Below are positions 35,055 to 43,301 of a stretch of DNA of 64,000 nucleotides, in pieces. The notes beneath the pieces were generated by a model that was given only the letters and a program-made list of their open reading frames with translations, did not search any database and had not been told where the DNA came from. The stretch is from Leeuwenhoekiella marinoflava DSM 3653. Its GTDB lineage: Bacteria > Bacteroidota > Bacteroidia > Flavobacteriales > Flavobacteriaceae. Within the stretch, counting starts at the first letter, position 1. Every line of letters begins with the position of its first letter. The stretch is taken from positions 186,001-250,000 of the forward strand of contig NZ_FQUN01000008.1 of NCBI RefSeq assembly GCF_900129005.1, read 5' to 3'. The translations under genes were made by a program, and so were the position numbers.

Positions 35055-35807
35055 TTACTTTTTATTCTTATTAAGCAATTTGCTAATGTCTTCCATCAAA
35101 ATATCTATCTGAGATGTTTCCTCTCCTTCAACCTCTGGCGCTCCTTGCGGAATAAAACCTCGGTAATAAATTAACGGATTTCCAAACTCATCCTTCCTAG
35201 AACGAATAAAACCATTTTGATCTACTAAAGCAAATAATCCTGAATGCTGAAAATTGCCTTCTATATTAGGATTTTCTTGAGCTAAAAGATTAAAACCAAC
35301 GTTAGCTAGTTCATATATTTTTTCACGATCACCAGTCATTAAATTCCAATCTGGATCTGTGATACCATAACTCTCTGTATATTCTTTTAAGACTTCCGGC
35401 GTGTCATGCTCCGGATCTATACTAAAACTTGCAATACCAAAATCTGGATTATCTTCAAACTTGTTTTGAATAAGTACGAGATTTTTGTTCATCGGGATGC
35501 AAATAGTAGGGCACCTTGTAAAGAAAAATTCTACAAGAAAAACTTTCCCTTTATAAGAGTTTTCGGTAATTGTATCACCGTCTTGATTCACAAATTCAAA
35601 ATGTGGTACTTTTCGATCTTTGCCATTAATATTGATGTAAGAAAGCTTACCCTCATCTTCAACGGTATCCAGATTTGCAACATTGAGCCTGTCATTCTGA
35701 ACAACTTCATCATTCATAAAACGATCTATAATCTTAGGAATTACAATTATCCCAAAAATCAAAACTATCACTGCAATCCCTATGTAAGTTTTTTTCTTAT
35801 TCATCAT
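35055..35807 (-). CDS. SCO1/SenC-family copper chaperone
   Basis: 250 residues. An N-terminal membrane anchor (about 6-26) exposes a thioredoxin-fold domain with the copper ligands Cys99 and Cys103 (FTRCPTICIP) and His188 (FQHSGLFALV). The SFSIDPEHDTPEVLKEY region (about 127-144) is characteristic. Sco proteins deliver copper to the CuA site of cytochrome c oxidase subunit II. It lies between a Cys-less Sco-like protein (8 bp upstream) and DUF420. Confidence 0.95.
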   Translation of the reverse strand: MMNKKKTYIGIAVIVLIFGIIVIPKIIDRFMNDEVVQNDRLNVANLDTVEDEGKLSYININGKDRKVPHFEFVNQDGDTITENSYKGKVFLVEFFFTRCPTICIPMNKNLVLIQNKFEDNPDFGIASFSIDPEHDTPEVLKEYTESYGITDPDWNLMTGDREKIYELANVGFNLLAQENPNIEGNFQHSGLFALVDQNGFIRSRKDEFGNPLIYYRGFIPQGAPEVEGEETSQIDILMEDISKLLNKNKK

Positions 35808-35815
35808 ATTTATTT

Positions 35816-36442
35816 TTATCGGTCTGCATTATTTTTCTTCAGTGCAAGACGGTATTCTGCTAAAATGATTTTCACATCATCTTTCATCTTGTTAGACAAC
35901 TCCGCAATATCAGAACTGTCGTAACCATATAAAACACCATAGTCTTCATCATCATCTCGACCTCTCAGCTTTCTTTTTTTATCTACTATAAAAATATACG
36001 GAGAACCTCCATCTGCTGCTAACTCATAAGGAGTCTTTAAACTTTTAAACACCGTGTTGATGTTTTCTTGGGGAGTTAGTATAAAATGCCAGTTAGACAG
36101 ATCAACCAGCAAACCCAACTCGTGCTTTACTCGCTCTAATTCTGCCAGATCAATAGTCTCAGGAATTAGATAAACAAACTGGAAGTCATTAAACGCAGCA
36201 AATGATTTAAATATCTTTTGATTGAGGTTGAAAAGATCACCGCCTTCACGTTCTATGGTGGTGCCCAAAAAACCAAGTACCGTTATTTTATTTTCAAACT
36301 GAACATTTTCAGCAAATTGAAGCTCTGGAATATTCTCTTCAAGTATTGGGAGTTTAGCAAAATTATGAATTCCGGAAGCAAAAAAAAGGTATGCTACTAT
36401 GGGTAAAAGAAACAAAACACCTAAAACTAAAAACTTCTTCAT
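35816..36442 (-). CDS. Sco-like membrane-anchored protein without the copper-binding cysteines
   Basis: 208 residues. A membrane anchor (about 4-24) precedes KITVLGFLGTTIEREGGDLFNLNQKIFKSF (about 52-81), which aligns by pattern with the strand-CxxxC-helix of Sco, but both Cys positions are replaced (GTTIE). The LVDLSNWHFILTPQENIN and SPYIFIVDKKRKLRGR segments match the later Sco strands. It is first in the Sco-DUF420 operon. A structural or regulatory partner in oxidase assembly is plausible; the relationship to Sco is my inference from pattern and context. Confidence 0.7.
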   Translation of the reverse strand: MKKFLVLGVLFLLPIVAYLFFASGIHNFAKLPILEENIPELQFAENVQFENKITVLGFLGTTIEREGGDLFNLNQKIFKSFAAFNDFQFVYLIPETIDLAELERVKHELGLLVDLSNWHFILTPQENINTVFKSLKTPYELAADGGSPYIFIVDKKRKLRGRDDDEDYGVLYGYDSSDIAELSNKMKDDVKIILAEYRLALKKNNADR

Positions 36443-36479
36443 AACACAGCCTTGTTAAGCTATTTTTAAATAGCGGTTG

Positions 36480-36487
36480 CAAAGGTA
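36480..36487 (-). promoter_or_regulatory. -7 promoter box of the Sco operon
   Basis: TACCTTTG on the minus strand matches TAnnTTTG, about 38 bp before the first start codon at 36442. No -33 TTG is visible at the expected distance. Confidence 0.4.
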
Positions 36488-36520
36488 AGCCACAGAAAGT
36501 TTTCAGTAAAAAAGAGGCAT

Positions 36521-36550
36521 AAAAAAAGACGGCAATTGCCGTCTTTTTTT
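36521..36550 (-). terminator. Terminator after cytochrome oxidase subunit IV
   Basis: A fully self-complementary 30-base stretch (AAAAAAAGACGGC-AATT-GCCGTC-T run) that separates the oxidase subunit genes from the Sco operon. It can act on both strands and is 14 bp after the subunit IV stop. Confidence 0.8.
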
Positions 36551-36564
36551 ATTTTTTATCTGGA

Positions 36565-36924
36565 TTAGAAATCCCAGCTGATGTAACCATCGTGATAAAC
36601 ATCAAATATATAATCCCCTTCAGTTAAAAGGATAAAGATCAAATAACAAACAAGGAAAATTCCCGTCCATACTACAGATCTACGCAAACCTTTCGTTTCG
36701 TGTTCCATGTGCATAAATGCCCAAGTGATATAATATGCTTTATACAGGGTTAAAACAATAAACACCCAGTTAAGCAGGTGCATTCTAAACAAATGCGTTT
36801 CTACAAGAAATTCTGGTCTTATAATACCTAAAATTACTTCAACAATAGTTACAATAGAAAGGATTGCAAAAACCGTCCAAATTCTTTTTGTGGCTGAACC
36901 GTGATTTGATGTTTCGTGTGCCAT
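36565..36924 (-). CDS. Cytochrome c oxidase subunit IV family protein
   Basis: 119 residues with the start at 36924 (MAHETSNHGSATKRIW). A longer frame from 36990 would overlap the upstream subunit III gene by 29 bp and add an unlikely 22-residue leader. Three membrane helices (about 17-36, 45-65 and 80-105) and the motif HLLNWVFIVLTLYKAYYITWAFMHMEHE fit the small subunit IV of bacterial caa3/cbaD-like oxidases. It is 37 bp behind the large subunit III gene and is the last gene before the terminator. Confidence 0.88.
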   Translation of the reverse strand: MAHETSNHGSATKRIWTVFAILSIVTIVEVILGIIRPEFLVETHLFRMHLLNWVFIVLTLYKAYYITWAFMHMEHETKGLRRSVVWTGIFLVCYLIFILLTEGDYIFDVYHDGYISWDF

Positions 36925-36961
36925 TTTTATATTTTTAATTTCCGCTTTGCGAAATGAATTA

Positions 36962-37942
36962 TTAAACCAAATAGAAGAATGTAAATACAAATACCCACAC
37001 TAAATCTACAAAGTGCCAGTATAATCCAACTTTTTCTACCATCTCATAGCTTCCTCTACGCTCATATGTACCAAGGATCACATTGATAAAAATAATGATA
37101 TTGATAATCACACCTGAGAATACGTGGAAACCGTGAAAACCGGTAATGAAGAAAAAGAAATCAGCAAAAAGCGGTGGACCGTATTCATTATGCACCAAGT
37201 TTGCTCCTTGCACTACACCTATCGCATCACTCTCTAATTTAGCAACAGATTCTTCCCTAGAAAGAATTGTTTTTTCTCCACGCTCAGTAAGTATCTGAGT
37301 ACGCACCAGTAAATCTGGATTTGCTTTAAAGCCTTCTACTACTTCAGCTATAGAATAATCTGGCATAGAACCCTCTGACTCGTACCATAAAGCCTCATTT
37401 TTAGTAAGCTGAGTTCTTTCACTAGGAAGACTTGCAGCAAATGATTCAAGAGCAACCTGCTCTCCTTCTGCATTTACAAATTGCAAAATCTTACCACCTT
37501 TAGTCTCTACAGCCCCATATTCACCAGAAATAAAATTAGACCATTCCCAAGCCTGAGAACCTACGAAAATAATACCTCCTATAATGGTAAAAAACATATA
37601 CCAGATTACTTTATTCTTCTTCATGTGGTGACCTGCATCTACAGCAAGAACCATTGTAACAGAAGAGAAAATAAGTATAAAAGTCATTAACGCTACGTAA
37701 TACATAGGTGCATCAACACCATGTAAAAACGGGAAATGCGTAAACACCTCGTCGGCTATAGGCCACTGGTTAACAAATTTAAATCTTGAGAATCCGTAAG
37801 CAGCAAGAAATCCTGAGAAAGTAAGTGCATCAGAAAGGATGAAAAACCACATCATCATCTTTCCGTAACTTACTTTTAGAGGCTCGTTATCTCCGCCCCA
37901 AATCTTGCCTTCTGTGCCTGTTTTAACAGCAGTAGCGTCCAT
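36962..37942 (-). CDS. Heme-copper oxidase subunit III, long form with soluble insertion
   Basis: 326 residues. Helices typical of subunit III are at about 28-52, 78-100 and 112-130, and again at about 262-285 and 302-325. The signatures SDALTFSGFLAAYGF and FITGFHGFHVFSG plus YWHFVDLVWVFVF are clear. Between the two halves lies an unusual hydrophilic insertion of about 115 residues (about 140-255) rich in Glu and Lys. Subunit III stabilises subunit I and proton uptake. The downstream neighbour is subunit IV and the upstream neighbour is the short subunit III. A strong promoter lies at 37969-38000. Confidence 0.94.
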   Translation of the reverse strand: MDATAVKTGTEGKIWGGDNEPLKVSYGKMMMWFFILSDALTFSGFLAAYGFSRFKFVNQWPIADEVFTHFPFLHGVDAPMYYVALMTFILIFSSVTMVLAVDAGHHMKKNKVIWYMFFTIIGGIIFVGSQAWEWSNFISGEYGAVETKGGKILQFVNAEGEQVALESFAASLPSERTQLTKNEALWYESEGSMPDYSIAEVVEGFKANPDLLVRTQILTERGEKTILSREESVAKLESDAIGVVQGANLVHNEYGPPLFADFFFFITGFHGFHVFSGVIINIIIFINVILGTYERRGSYEMVEKVGLYWHFVDLVWVFVFTFFYLV

Positions 37943-37968
37943 ATTTTAATAAAGGTTTATAAGCGTTG

Positions 37969-38000
37969 CAAAAATAGGTATTTTAAAAATGCTTTTCAAA
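37969..38000 (-). promoter_or_regulatory. Promoter of the long subunit III gene
   Basis: On the minus strand TATTTTTG (37976-37969) matches the -7 box and TTTG (38000-37997) the -33 box with 20 bp between. The leader would be about 20 bases. Confidence 0.6.
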
Positions 38001-38073
38001 GCAATAATCAGTATTTATATCCATTCAAAAAAACGATTTTTTAATGAATTCTTAGCATTTGGAGCTAATTAAT

Positions 38074-38667
38074 CTATTTGATTAAATCATCAGCAAACAT
38101 AAAGAACAAGAATAGATACACCCAGAGTATATCTACAAAGTGCCAGAAGGTTGCCCCCAACTCCAGACCAAGCATCTGATTCTTAGAATATTTACCGCGT
38201 ATTTGCTGAACAACAATAACTAGTAACACTAGCAATCCTGCCGCTACGTGAACAACATGACTAATCACAAAAGCATAGATAAATGAAGTGGTAACTGTAC
38301 TTTCACTTCCGGTAAAAAAATAGCCTTCAGCAATTATTTGATCAAATCCTATAAACTGAAGCACTACAAATGCAACACCAAGACCTAAAGTCACAAACAA
38401 AGATCCCGTTGCCAAGGTGTTTTTCCCACTCTTAACAGCGCTCTTTGTAATAATCATACTCAAGCTACTCAAAACAATTACCAGCGTACTCATGTAAAAT
38501 GCCTGCGGAAGTTCAAAATCACGCAACCAATCACGACGTTCTGCACTTACAATATACGCACTAGTTAAACCGGCAAACATCATAGAAAGACTCACGATAC
38601 CAAACCACATCATCATCTTCTTTGAGCGCGCAACCTTTATTTCTTCTGTCTGGGAAGTATAATCCAT
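38074..38667 (-). CDS. Heme-copper oxidase subunit III, short form
   Basis: 197 residues with five membrane helices. KMMMWFGIVSLSMMFAGLTSAYIV (about 16-40), the FVISHVVHVAAGLLVLL strand (about 130-148) and ATFWHFVDILWVYLFLF (about 170-188) are subunit III motifs. The order, together with a longer paralogue next door, is the usual Bacteroidota arrangement. It overlaps the ctaB stop by 1 bp, which shows coupled translation with heme O synthase. Confidence 0.93.
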   Translation of the reverse strand: MDYTSQTEEIKVARSKKMMMWFGIVSLSMMFAGLTSAYIVSAERRDWLRDFELPQAFYMSTLVIVLSSLSMIITKSAVKSGKNTLATGSLFVTLGLGVAFVVLQFIGFDQIIAEGYFFTGSESTVTTSFIYAFVISHVVHVAAGLLVLLVIVVQQIRGKYSKNQMLGLELGATFWHFVDILWVYLFLFFMFADDLIK

Positions 38668-39614
38668 TATCGTAAAAATTTATCTGCAACGTAAATAATC
38701 TGTATCAACGTGATATAACTCACGCTCGACAACATCAAACGTTTTGCAGTAACATTGTTTTTAAACCTAAAAAGCCTGATAGCATAGTATAGTAAAATGA
38801 GTCCCAAAACACCTACTAAAACAGCAGAAACCGGAGTCAAATACAATCTACCGGTTACACCAAAAACCGGAATCAAGGAAACCAAAATTGTCCAGATGGT
38901 ATATAAAATCACTTGTATTGCCGTACCGCGATCTCTTTTTCCTGTAGGAAGCATAAAAAACCCTCCTTTTTTATAATCATCATACAAAAACCAGCCTATC
39001 GCCCAAAAATGCGGGAATTGCCAGAAAAACTGAAGCATAAAAAGCGTTCCTGCTTCAATACCAAAATCACCGGTTGCCGCCACCCAGCCCATCATAAAAG
39101 GTATAGCGCCGGGAAAAGCTCCTACAAAAACCGAAAGTGGTGTTTTTGTCTTTAAAGGCGTATAAACACACACATAAAGAAAAATAGATACCGCTCCAAA
39201 AACAGCGGTAATAGGATTAATTATATAAAGCGTGATAAGACCCAAAACTGTAAAAACCGTTGCGATGATTAGCGCCGTTTTTACAGACATCCTTCCGGAA
39301 GGAACCGGTCGATTCTTAGTACGATCCATCAAAACATCAAGATCTTTCTCTATAATTTGATTGAAAGCATTAGAAGCTCCTACCATCAGATAACCACCAA
39401 CTGCAAGCAGCAAAATAGTCAACCAGTCTAAGGTGTAAGCTCCTAGAAGATAACCCGCCATACTAGAAAAAACCACACTAATAGCAAGACGCATCTTAGT
39501 GATTTCTTTAAAATCAATCCAGATTGATGTGGGTAAGCTATGGTTTTCAGTGGAGCTCAAAAGCGTGTTTTTCAAGGGCTTTAAAAAGTCGTGCAAAGAT
39601 ACTGCACGAAACAC
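38667..39614 (-). CDS. ctaB: Protoheme IX farnesyltransferase (heme O synthase)
   Basis: 315 residues from the ATG at 39614. The UbiA-type motif NQIIEKDLDVLMDRTKNRPVPSGR (NAFNQIIEKDLD about 83-94) and the second site YDDYKKGGFFMLP give the prenyltransferase fold with about eight membrane helices. It farnesylates heme B to heme O for the cytochrome oxidase encoded around it. The start is doubtful: a -33/-7 promoter at 39594-39624 overlaps the first codons, and a TTG at 39575 would give a 302-residue protein starting KNTLLSS. I keep the ATG because TTG starts are rare. Confidence 0.93.
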   Translation of the reverse strand: MFRAVSLHDFLKPLKNTLLSSTENHSLPTSIWIDFKEITKMRLAISVVFSSMAGYLLGAYTLDWLTILLLAVGGYLMVGASNAFNQIIEKDLDVLMDRTKNRPVPSGRMSVKTALIIATVFTVLGLITLYIINPITAVFGAVSIFLYVCVYTPLKTKTPLSVFVGAFPGAIPFMMGWVAATGDFGIEAGTLFMLQFFWQFPHFWAIGWFLYDDYKKGGFFMLPTGKRDRGTAIQVILYTIWTILVSLIPVFGVTGRLYLTPVSAVLVGVLGLILLYYAIRLFRFKNNVTAKRLMLSSVSYITLIQIIYVADKFLR

Positions 39615-39624
39615 TTCTAAACAA
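39594..39624 (-). promoter_or_regulatory. Promoter overlapping the proposed ctaB start
   Basis: TATCTTTG (39601-39594) on the minus strand matches TAnnTTTG and TTG (39624-39622) the -33 box with 20 bp between. The predicted transcript would begin near 39587, inside the frame that opens at 39614. Confidence 0.5.
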
Positions 39625-39715
39625 CCTATTTAAAAGTTATTCCAGACAGAAGAAATCTTAGTCTTAAATCAACAAGAAACTGCCTTAGAGAGTAGAATCT
39701 ATAAACCTCAAACCT

Positions 39716-40108
39716 CTAGAGACCTACCGAGTCGTAAACCTGAACCTTCTCCCATAAATGCTCAGATTCTTCAATAAATTTAAGATGCACCGGCTCTTGC
39801 TGATATTTAGCCTGAACTTCTTTTGAAGGAAAAGTCAATATAATTGAATACGTCCAACTGTTATCTACTACTTCTCGCGGAGTATTTGCAGGTTGACCAA
39901 TAAACTTGGTCTGCGCATATTCACTTGTAGATAAGAATTTTTTCAATGAGGCTTCAAAAGCCCTACAATCCTCTTGGTTGTCTGGATTTTTAAGCCAGAA
40001 ATAAACCACGTGTGCAAAATTAGAATCAAATTCTTTTGCTTTTGGAGATTCGGTATTACAAGAGACAGACATAAAACATACAATTATTAACGATAAAACA
40101 ATTCTCAT
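39716..40108 (-). CDS. Dabb-domain (stress-responsive alpha/beta barrel) lipoprotein
   Basis: 130 residues with the start at 40108, which gives a lipoprotein signal (MRIVLSLIIVCFMSVSC, Cys17). The earlier ATG at 40171 would add residues that reach into the upstream remB stop region. FAHVVYFWLKNPDNQEDCRAFEASLKKFL is the Dabb start, followed by NSWTYSIILTFPSKEVQAKYQQEPVHLKFIEE. Dabb proteins form small dimeric barrels and include fungal cyclases and plant stress proteins; the bacterial role is unknown. It follows remB by 19 bp and could share its transcript. Confidence 0.85.
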   Translation of the reverse strand: MRIVLSLIIVCFMSVSCNTESPKAKEFDSNFAHVVYFWLKNPDNQEDCRAFEASLKKFLSTSEYAQTKFIGQPANTPREVVDNSWTYSIILTFPSKEVQAKYQQEPVHLKFIEESEHLWEKVQVYDSVGL

Positions 40109-40127
40109 AGCGCTTTGATTTAAAAAA

Positions 40128-42245
40128 TTAATAGTCATAATACCAATTAAAAATATCAGTACGAATTCCAAAATTCAGCCAAACCGTACTTTCAGTAAGA
40201 TTAACCGGATCGTATTCTGCGATAGAATTATTTCGATATAATATATTGGTATATAACTTAAAATTGGTTGAAGGATTTACAATATAACCCAACTCAACAT
40301 TACCTATAAATGTATTTGCAGTATTCCCCTGACCTATTTCTATTCCTAATTCACTAGGGATGTTCTCATCATTCCCATAAATACTCCCTCCATAATACAC
40401 ATTATTAATATCCCCTATTTCAAATCCACGTTTCCCATAAACTGCTTTTGCAGTCCCATACCAGCGGTCATTCTGGTAACGTGCAATAGCAATAATTTCT
40501 TTGAAGTTAGCACCCCATAAATGAGCCATAGATTGATTATTATGACCGTAATTTAAGACAATTTCATTATTACTATACACATAAGGCCTCACCTGATTAA
40601 ACTCAAACTGAAGCTGCAAATTTTCAACATTAAAAGCCTCATAATATTTAAACCCCACCTGAACCCCTTGTTTGTTTTGAAAACTCTTGTCAGAACTGAA
40701 AACGGCACCTGTAGAAAACTCATCTATAATCACCTGCGCATAGACATTAAAACGATCACTAAACTTGTACTTAGCACTTAAGCCTAACAATGCATTACCT
40801 CCTCTGGACCCCGTAGAAAATTCAATTGCCCGATAAAAAATAATGGGATTCAGATAATTTAAATCAAAGCCCCTGTCATTTTCATTTGTCCAAATCACAC
40901 TTTCAAACAAACCTAAATTTAATCGCTTTGTAGCATTAAAGCTTAAATAATGATTTGCCATAAACTTGGTTCTAAACGAACCATTCTCCACTACATCAGA
41001 ACGCACGTCTCTTAAAGACATCCATGTATTAGTAAGTTTAAATTTCCAAAACTTAGTACTCATCTTAAAAAAAGGATACGGACTCGCATTGTCACTAAAA
41101 AGTAGAGAACGATAACCGTCACCTATAAAATTCTTACCATGTCCAAATTGGAAATTAAAATATTTACTTGGTGAATAAGACAAATAAGCTTCAGCTACCG
41201 GGTAATCAAAATTACCATCCGCTGCTTCTGCCGCCACTCCACGTCCCGGCACAATACCAGGGTTACCACCATCTGGCGCAATAGATCGTGCATACCTATT
41301 AAAGTATCCAGGAAAAGTTCCTTGACTCTCATAAAAAACAGTGTAGAAATTCAATTTATCTCCTAAACCTCCCTGAAATATAACCGCTCGCGTGTTATTG
41401 TAAGTAAAACTTTGATCTTCATTAGCTGCGGTTTCAACACCCAATTGCAAATCTGCAGCAGGATCTAATGTAAACCAGTAAGTATCTCCCTGTAAAGTCA
41501 CCATATGCTCATTCCATAATTTACGACCAAACCAAGAACTCTTTTCTTTATAAAGCACTTCTTGCTTTTCTTTAAAATCATAATAGTTATTTACATCGCT
41601 ATAAATAAATGGTTTTAAAGCAGTATGCGCATTTGTTCCTACTGCATTTACCTCCTTATCAAATCTGCTGTAGGTCTGGTGAGAAAAAGGAATGAACAAC
41701 TGAGAATCATATTCTCTATTTTCAAACGGAAAAGTCTTAATCGAATCGTATTCTGATGTTAATTGCTCTATAGGCTTAGCTTCAGTGAAATTCTCACTCG
41801 AATTTAAGTCCGACCCAAAGCCCTCTTTCGTCAGCAAAGCACTAACAGGAACAGGCATGCTAAACTGCATATACGTAGCTCTGCCATTATAAGTTGCAGG
41901 CTTTATTTGAGGCAAATCATTAAAAATCCTTTTCACCTCTTCCCGTAAATCCTCATAAACAGCGGTTACATTTAAAACCCTGAAGTCACCCTCCTTTGTA
42001 ACCTCAAAAAGAACCACAATATCTCCTTTATAGTTTTCGTCAATAACATATTGTGGAACTTTAAACTCAGTTTTAATTTTACTGATTAATGTTTGATTAA
42101 AACAGCTTTTAGAAGCCGAAACATCAACACCATAACATTCTTCAAAAACAGGATATTTTTCAAAATTCCCATTAATAATCTGAGAATAACCAAAAGTTGA
42201 AAGAAACAAACCAACAGCAAAAACTGTCAAAGTCTTTAATTTCAT
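40128..42245 (-). CDS. remB: Gliding motility protein RemB, with N-terminal TonB_C-like module
   Basis: 705 residues. A signal peptide (about 1-21, ending in GYSQ) is followed by a TonB_C-like module (about 30-136) with Cys37 and Cys48 and the ending LPQIKPATYNGRA. The rest (about 190-705) is an outer membrane barrel of the capsule-assembly Wzi type, with GRKLWNEHMVTLQGD, NFQFGHGKNFIGDGYRSLLFSDNASPYPF and terminal aromatic strands. In Flavobacterium, RemB is needed for normal gliding and, from memory, is encoded close to sprA, which agrees with this cluster. The naming rests on domain order and synteny, not on a search; a plain Wzi-family label is the fallback. Confidence 0.78.
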   Translation of the reverse strand: MKLKTLTVFAVGLFLSTFGYSQIINGNFEKYPVFEECYGVDVSASKSCFNQTLISKIKTEFKVPQYVIDENYKGDIVVLFEVTKEGDFRVLNVTAVYEDLREEVKRIFNDLPQIKPATYNGRATYMQFSMPVPVSALLTKEGFGSDLNSSENFTEAKPIEQLTSEYDSIKTFPFENREYDSQLFIPFSHQTYSRFDKEVNAVGTNAHTALKPFIYSDVNNYYDFKEKQEVLYKEKSSWFGRKLWNEHMVTLQGDTYWFTLDPAADLQLGVETAANEDQSFTYNNTRAVIFQGGLGDKLNFYTVFYESQGTFPGYFNRYARSIAPDGGNPGIVPGRGVAAEAADGNFDYPVAEAYLSYSPSKYFNFQFGHGKNFIGDGYRSLLFSDNASPYPFFKMSTKFWKFKLTNTWMSLRDVRSDVVENGSFRTKFMANHYLSFNATKRLNLGLFESVIWTNENDRGFDLNYLNPIIFYRAIEFSTGSRGGNALLGLSAKYKFSDRFNVYAQVIIDEFSTGAVFSSDKSFQNKQGVQVGFKYYEAFNVENLQLQFEFNQVRPYVYSNNEIVLNYGHNNQSMAHLWGANFKEIIAIARYQNDRWYGTAKAVYGKRGFEIGDINNVYYGGSIYGNDENIPSELGIEIGQGNTANTFIGNVELGYIVNPSTNFKLYTNILYRNNSIAEYDPVNLTESTVWLNFGIRTDIFNWYYDY

Positions 42246-42324
42246 AAAATGAAAAGATTTAGGTTGCGGAAATATACCACTTTTTAAACATCCTCAACCT
42301 GAACGAGTAATTCCAAAAACAAAA

Positions 42325-42345
42325 GCCTGTGAATTACTCACAGGC
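42325..42345 (-). terminator. Terminator after the first-listed TonB gene
   Basis: GCCTGTGA (42325-42332) and TCACAGGC (42338-42345) flank the loop ATTAC. On the minus strand it is followed by TTTTG. It separates the TonB gene at 42417 from remB. Confidence 0.65.
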
Positions 42346-42416
42346 CTTTACATAAATTTAAATCTAAAAGTTGACGTCTAATACGTTTTCCTACCTATCA
42401 AAAGTAATTTTCTACA

Positions 42417-43190
42417 TTAATCTTGTACTTTAAATCGAATTGGTTGATAATAAATCACCCGCACATTTTTATCCTGTTGTTTTCCCGGGGTCATTTGTGG
42501 CAATTTTTGCATCACCCGCTCAGCTTCTTTTTCTAAAGCGGGGTGCGGCGCACGAGTTTTCAACTCGGTCACATTACCATGTTCATCAATCGTAAACTGA
42601 ACATCAACTTTATTCATACCACTCAAACCGTACGCATCACCCAGAGAAGTGTCAAAATTCTTACTAATAAATTTACCCATCTTCTCTTGAAGACACGCCT
42701 TACGTTCTGCATTAGTCTGTAAACCCTCGCAACCCGGAAAAATAGGCACAACTTCAACACCTAGAACTGAAAATGTTTCAATCTCTGGCTCAGGAATTTC
42801 AGTCAGACTACCTACATCTGGAATATCCGTTTCTGAAGTAAAATTTGTTTCAGGAAGTTCAAAATCAGGAATATCCAACTCTGTGATTTCAGAAGGCAAA
42901 ACCTTAGAAACTTCTTGCGTAGATTCTGCAGGCTTCTTTTTTTCTTCCCTTCTTACGGGTTCATTCCATAGATCATTCATAGAGACCGCTGCGACATCTT
43001 CTTGCAGAGGCGGTGCAAAAGGAGTTACCGGTGATTTAATCTCAATAACTACAATAGCCAGAATAAGAGCTACTATGAGGCCTAATTGAAAAAAGACGAC
43101 GTTGTTTTTTTGTAGATTTACGTCGTGCTTGCTTGTTTTGCGAGTTACGCTTTGCCGAGCGTTTACTTCGCTTTTTTGTGAATCATTCAT
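42417..43190 (-). CDS. TonB-family energy transducer (no polyproline stretch)
   Basis: 257 residues. One membrane helix (about 32-49) anchors the protein in the inner membrane. Next comes a long acidic linker with Pro-Glu and Pro-Asp pairs (about 60-140). The C-terminal domain (about 145-257) has Cys154 and Cys166 (FPGCEGLQTNAERKAC) and ends with LPQMTPGKQQDKNVRVIYYQPIRF. TonB proteins pass energy from ExbB/ExbD to outer membrane receptors. No ExbB or ExbD gene is in the window. It is a close relative of the next TonB gene, each with its own terminator. Confidence 0.88.
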   Translation of the reverse strand: MNDSQKSEVNARQSVTRKTSKHDVNLQKNNVVFFQLGLIVALILAIVVIEIKSPVTPFAPPLQEDVAAVSMNDLWNEPVRREEKKKPAESTQEVSKVLPSEITELDIPDFELPETNFTSETDIPDVGSLTEIPEPEIETFSVLGVEVVPIFPGCEGLQTNAERKACLQEKMGKFISKNFDTSLGDAYGLSGMNKVDVQFTIDEHGNVTELKTRAPHPALEKEAERVMQKLPQMTPGKQQDKNVRVIYYQPIRFKVQD

Positions 43191-43247
43191 GAATTATATT
43201 TTAATGGTTACTATTCATTAAAACTTTAACAATAAGCTTGCCACAAA

Positions 43248-43280
43248 AAAATCCCGACTCGCTTTCGCGGTCGGGATTTT
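43248..43280 (-). terminator. Terminator after the polyproline TonB gene
   Basis: AAAATCCCGAC (43248-43258) and GTCGGGATTTT (43270-43280) form an 11-bp stem with a short internal loop. On the minus strand it is followed by further T residues. It is 21 bp after the stop at 43302. Confidence 0.75.
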
Positions 43281-43301
43281 AAATTTTATAAAGATTCAGA
43301 A

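Noticed and set aside
36925-36990. Upstream start for cytochrome oxidase subunit IV
   Set aside because: It overlaps the subunit III gene and adds a leader rich in Ser, Asn and Phe; MAHETSNHG at 36924 fits the family better.
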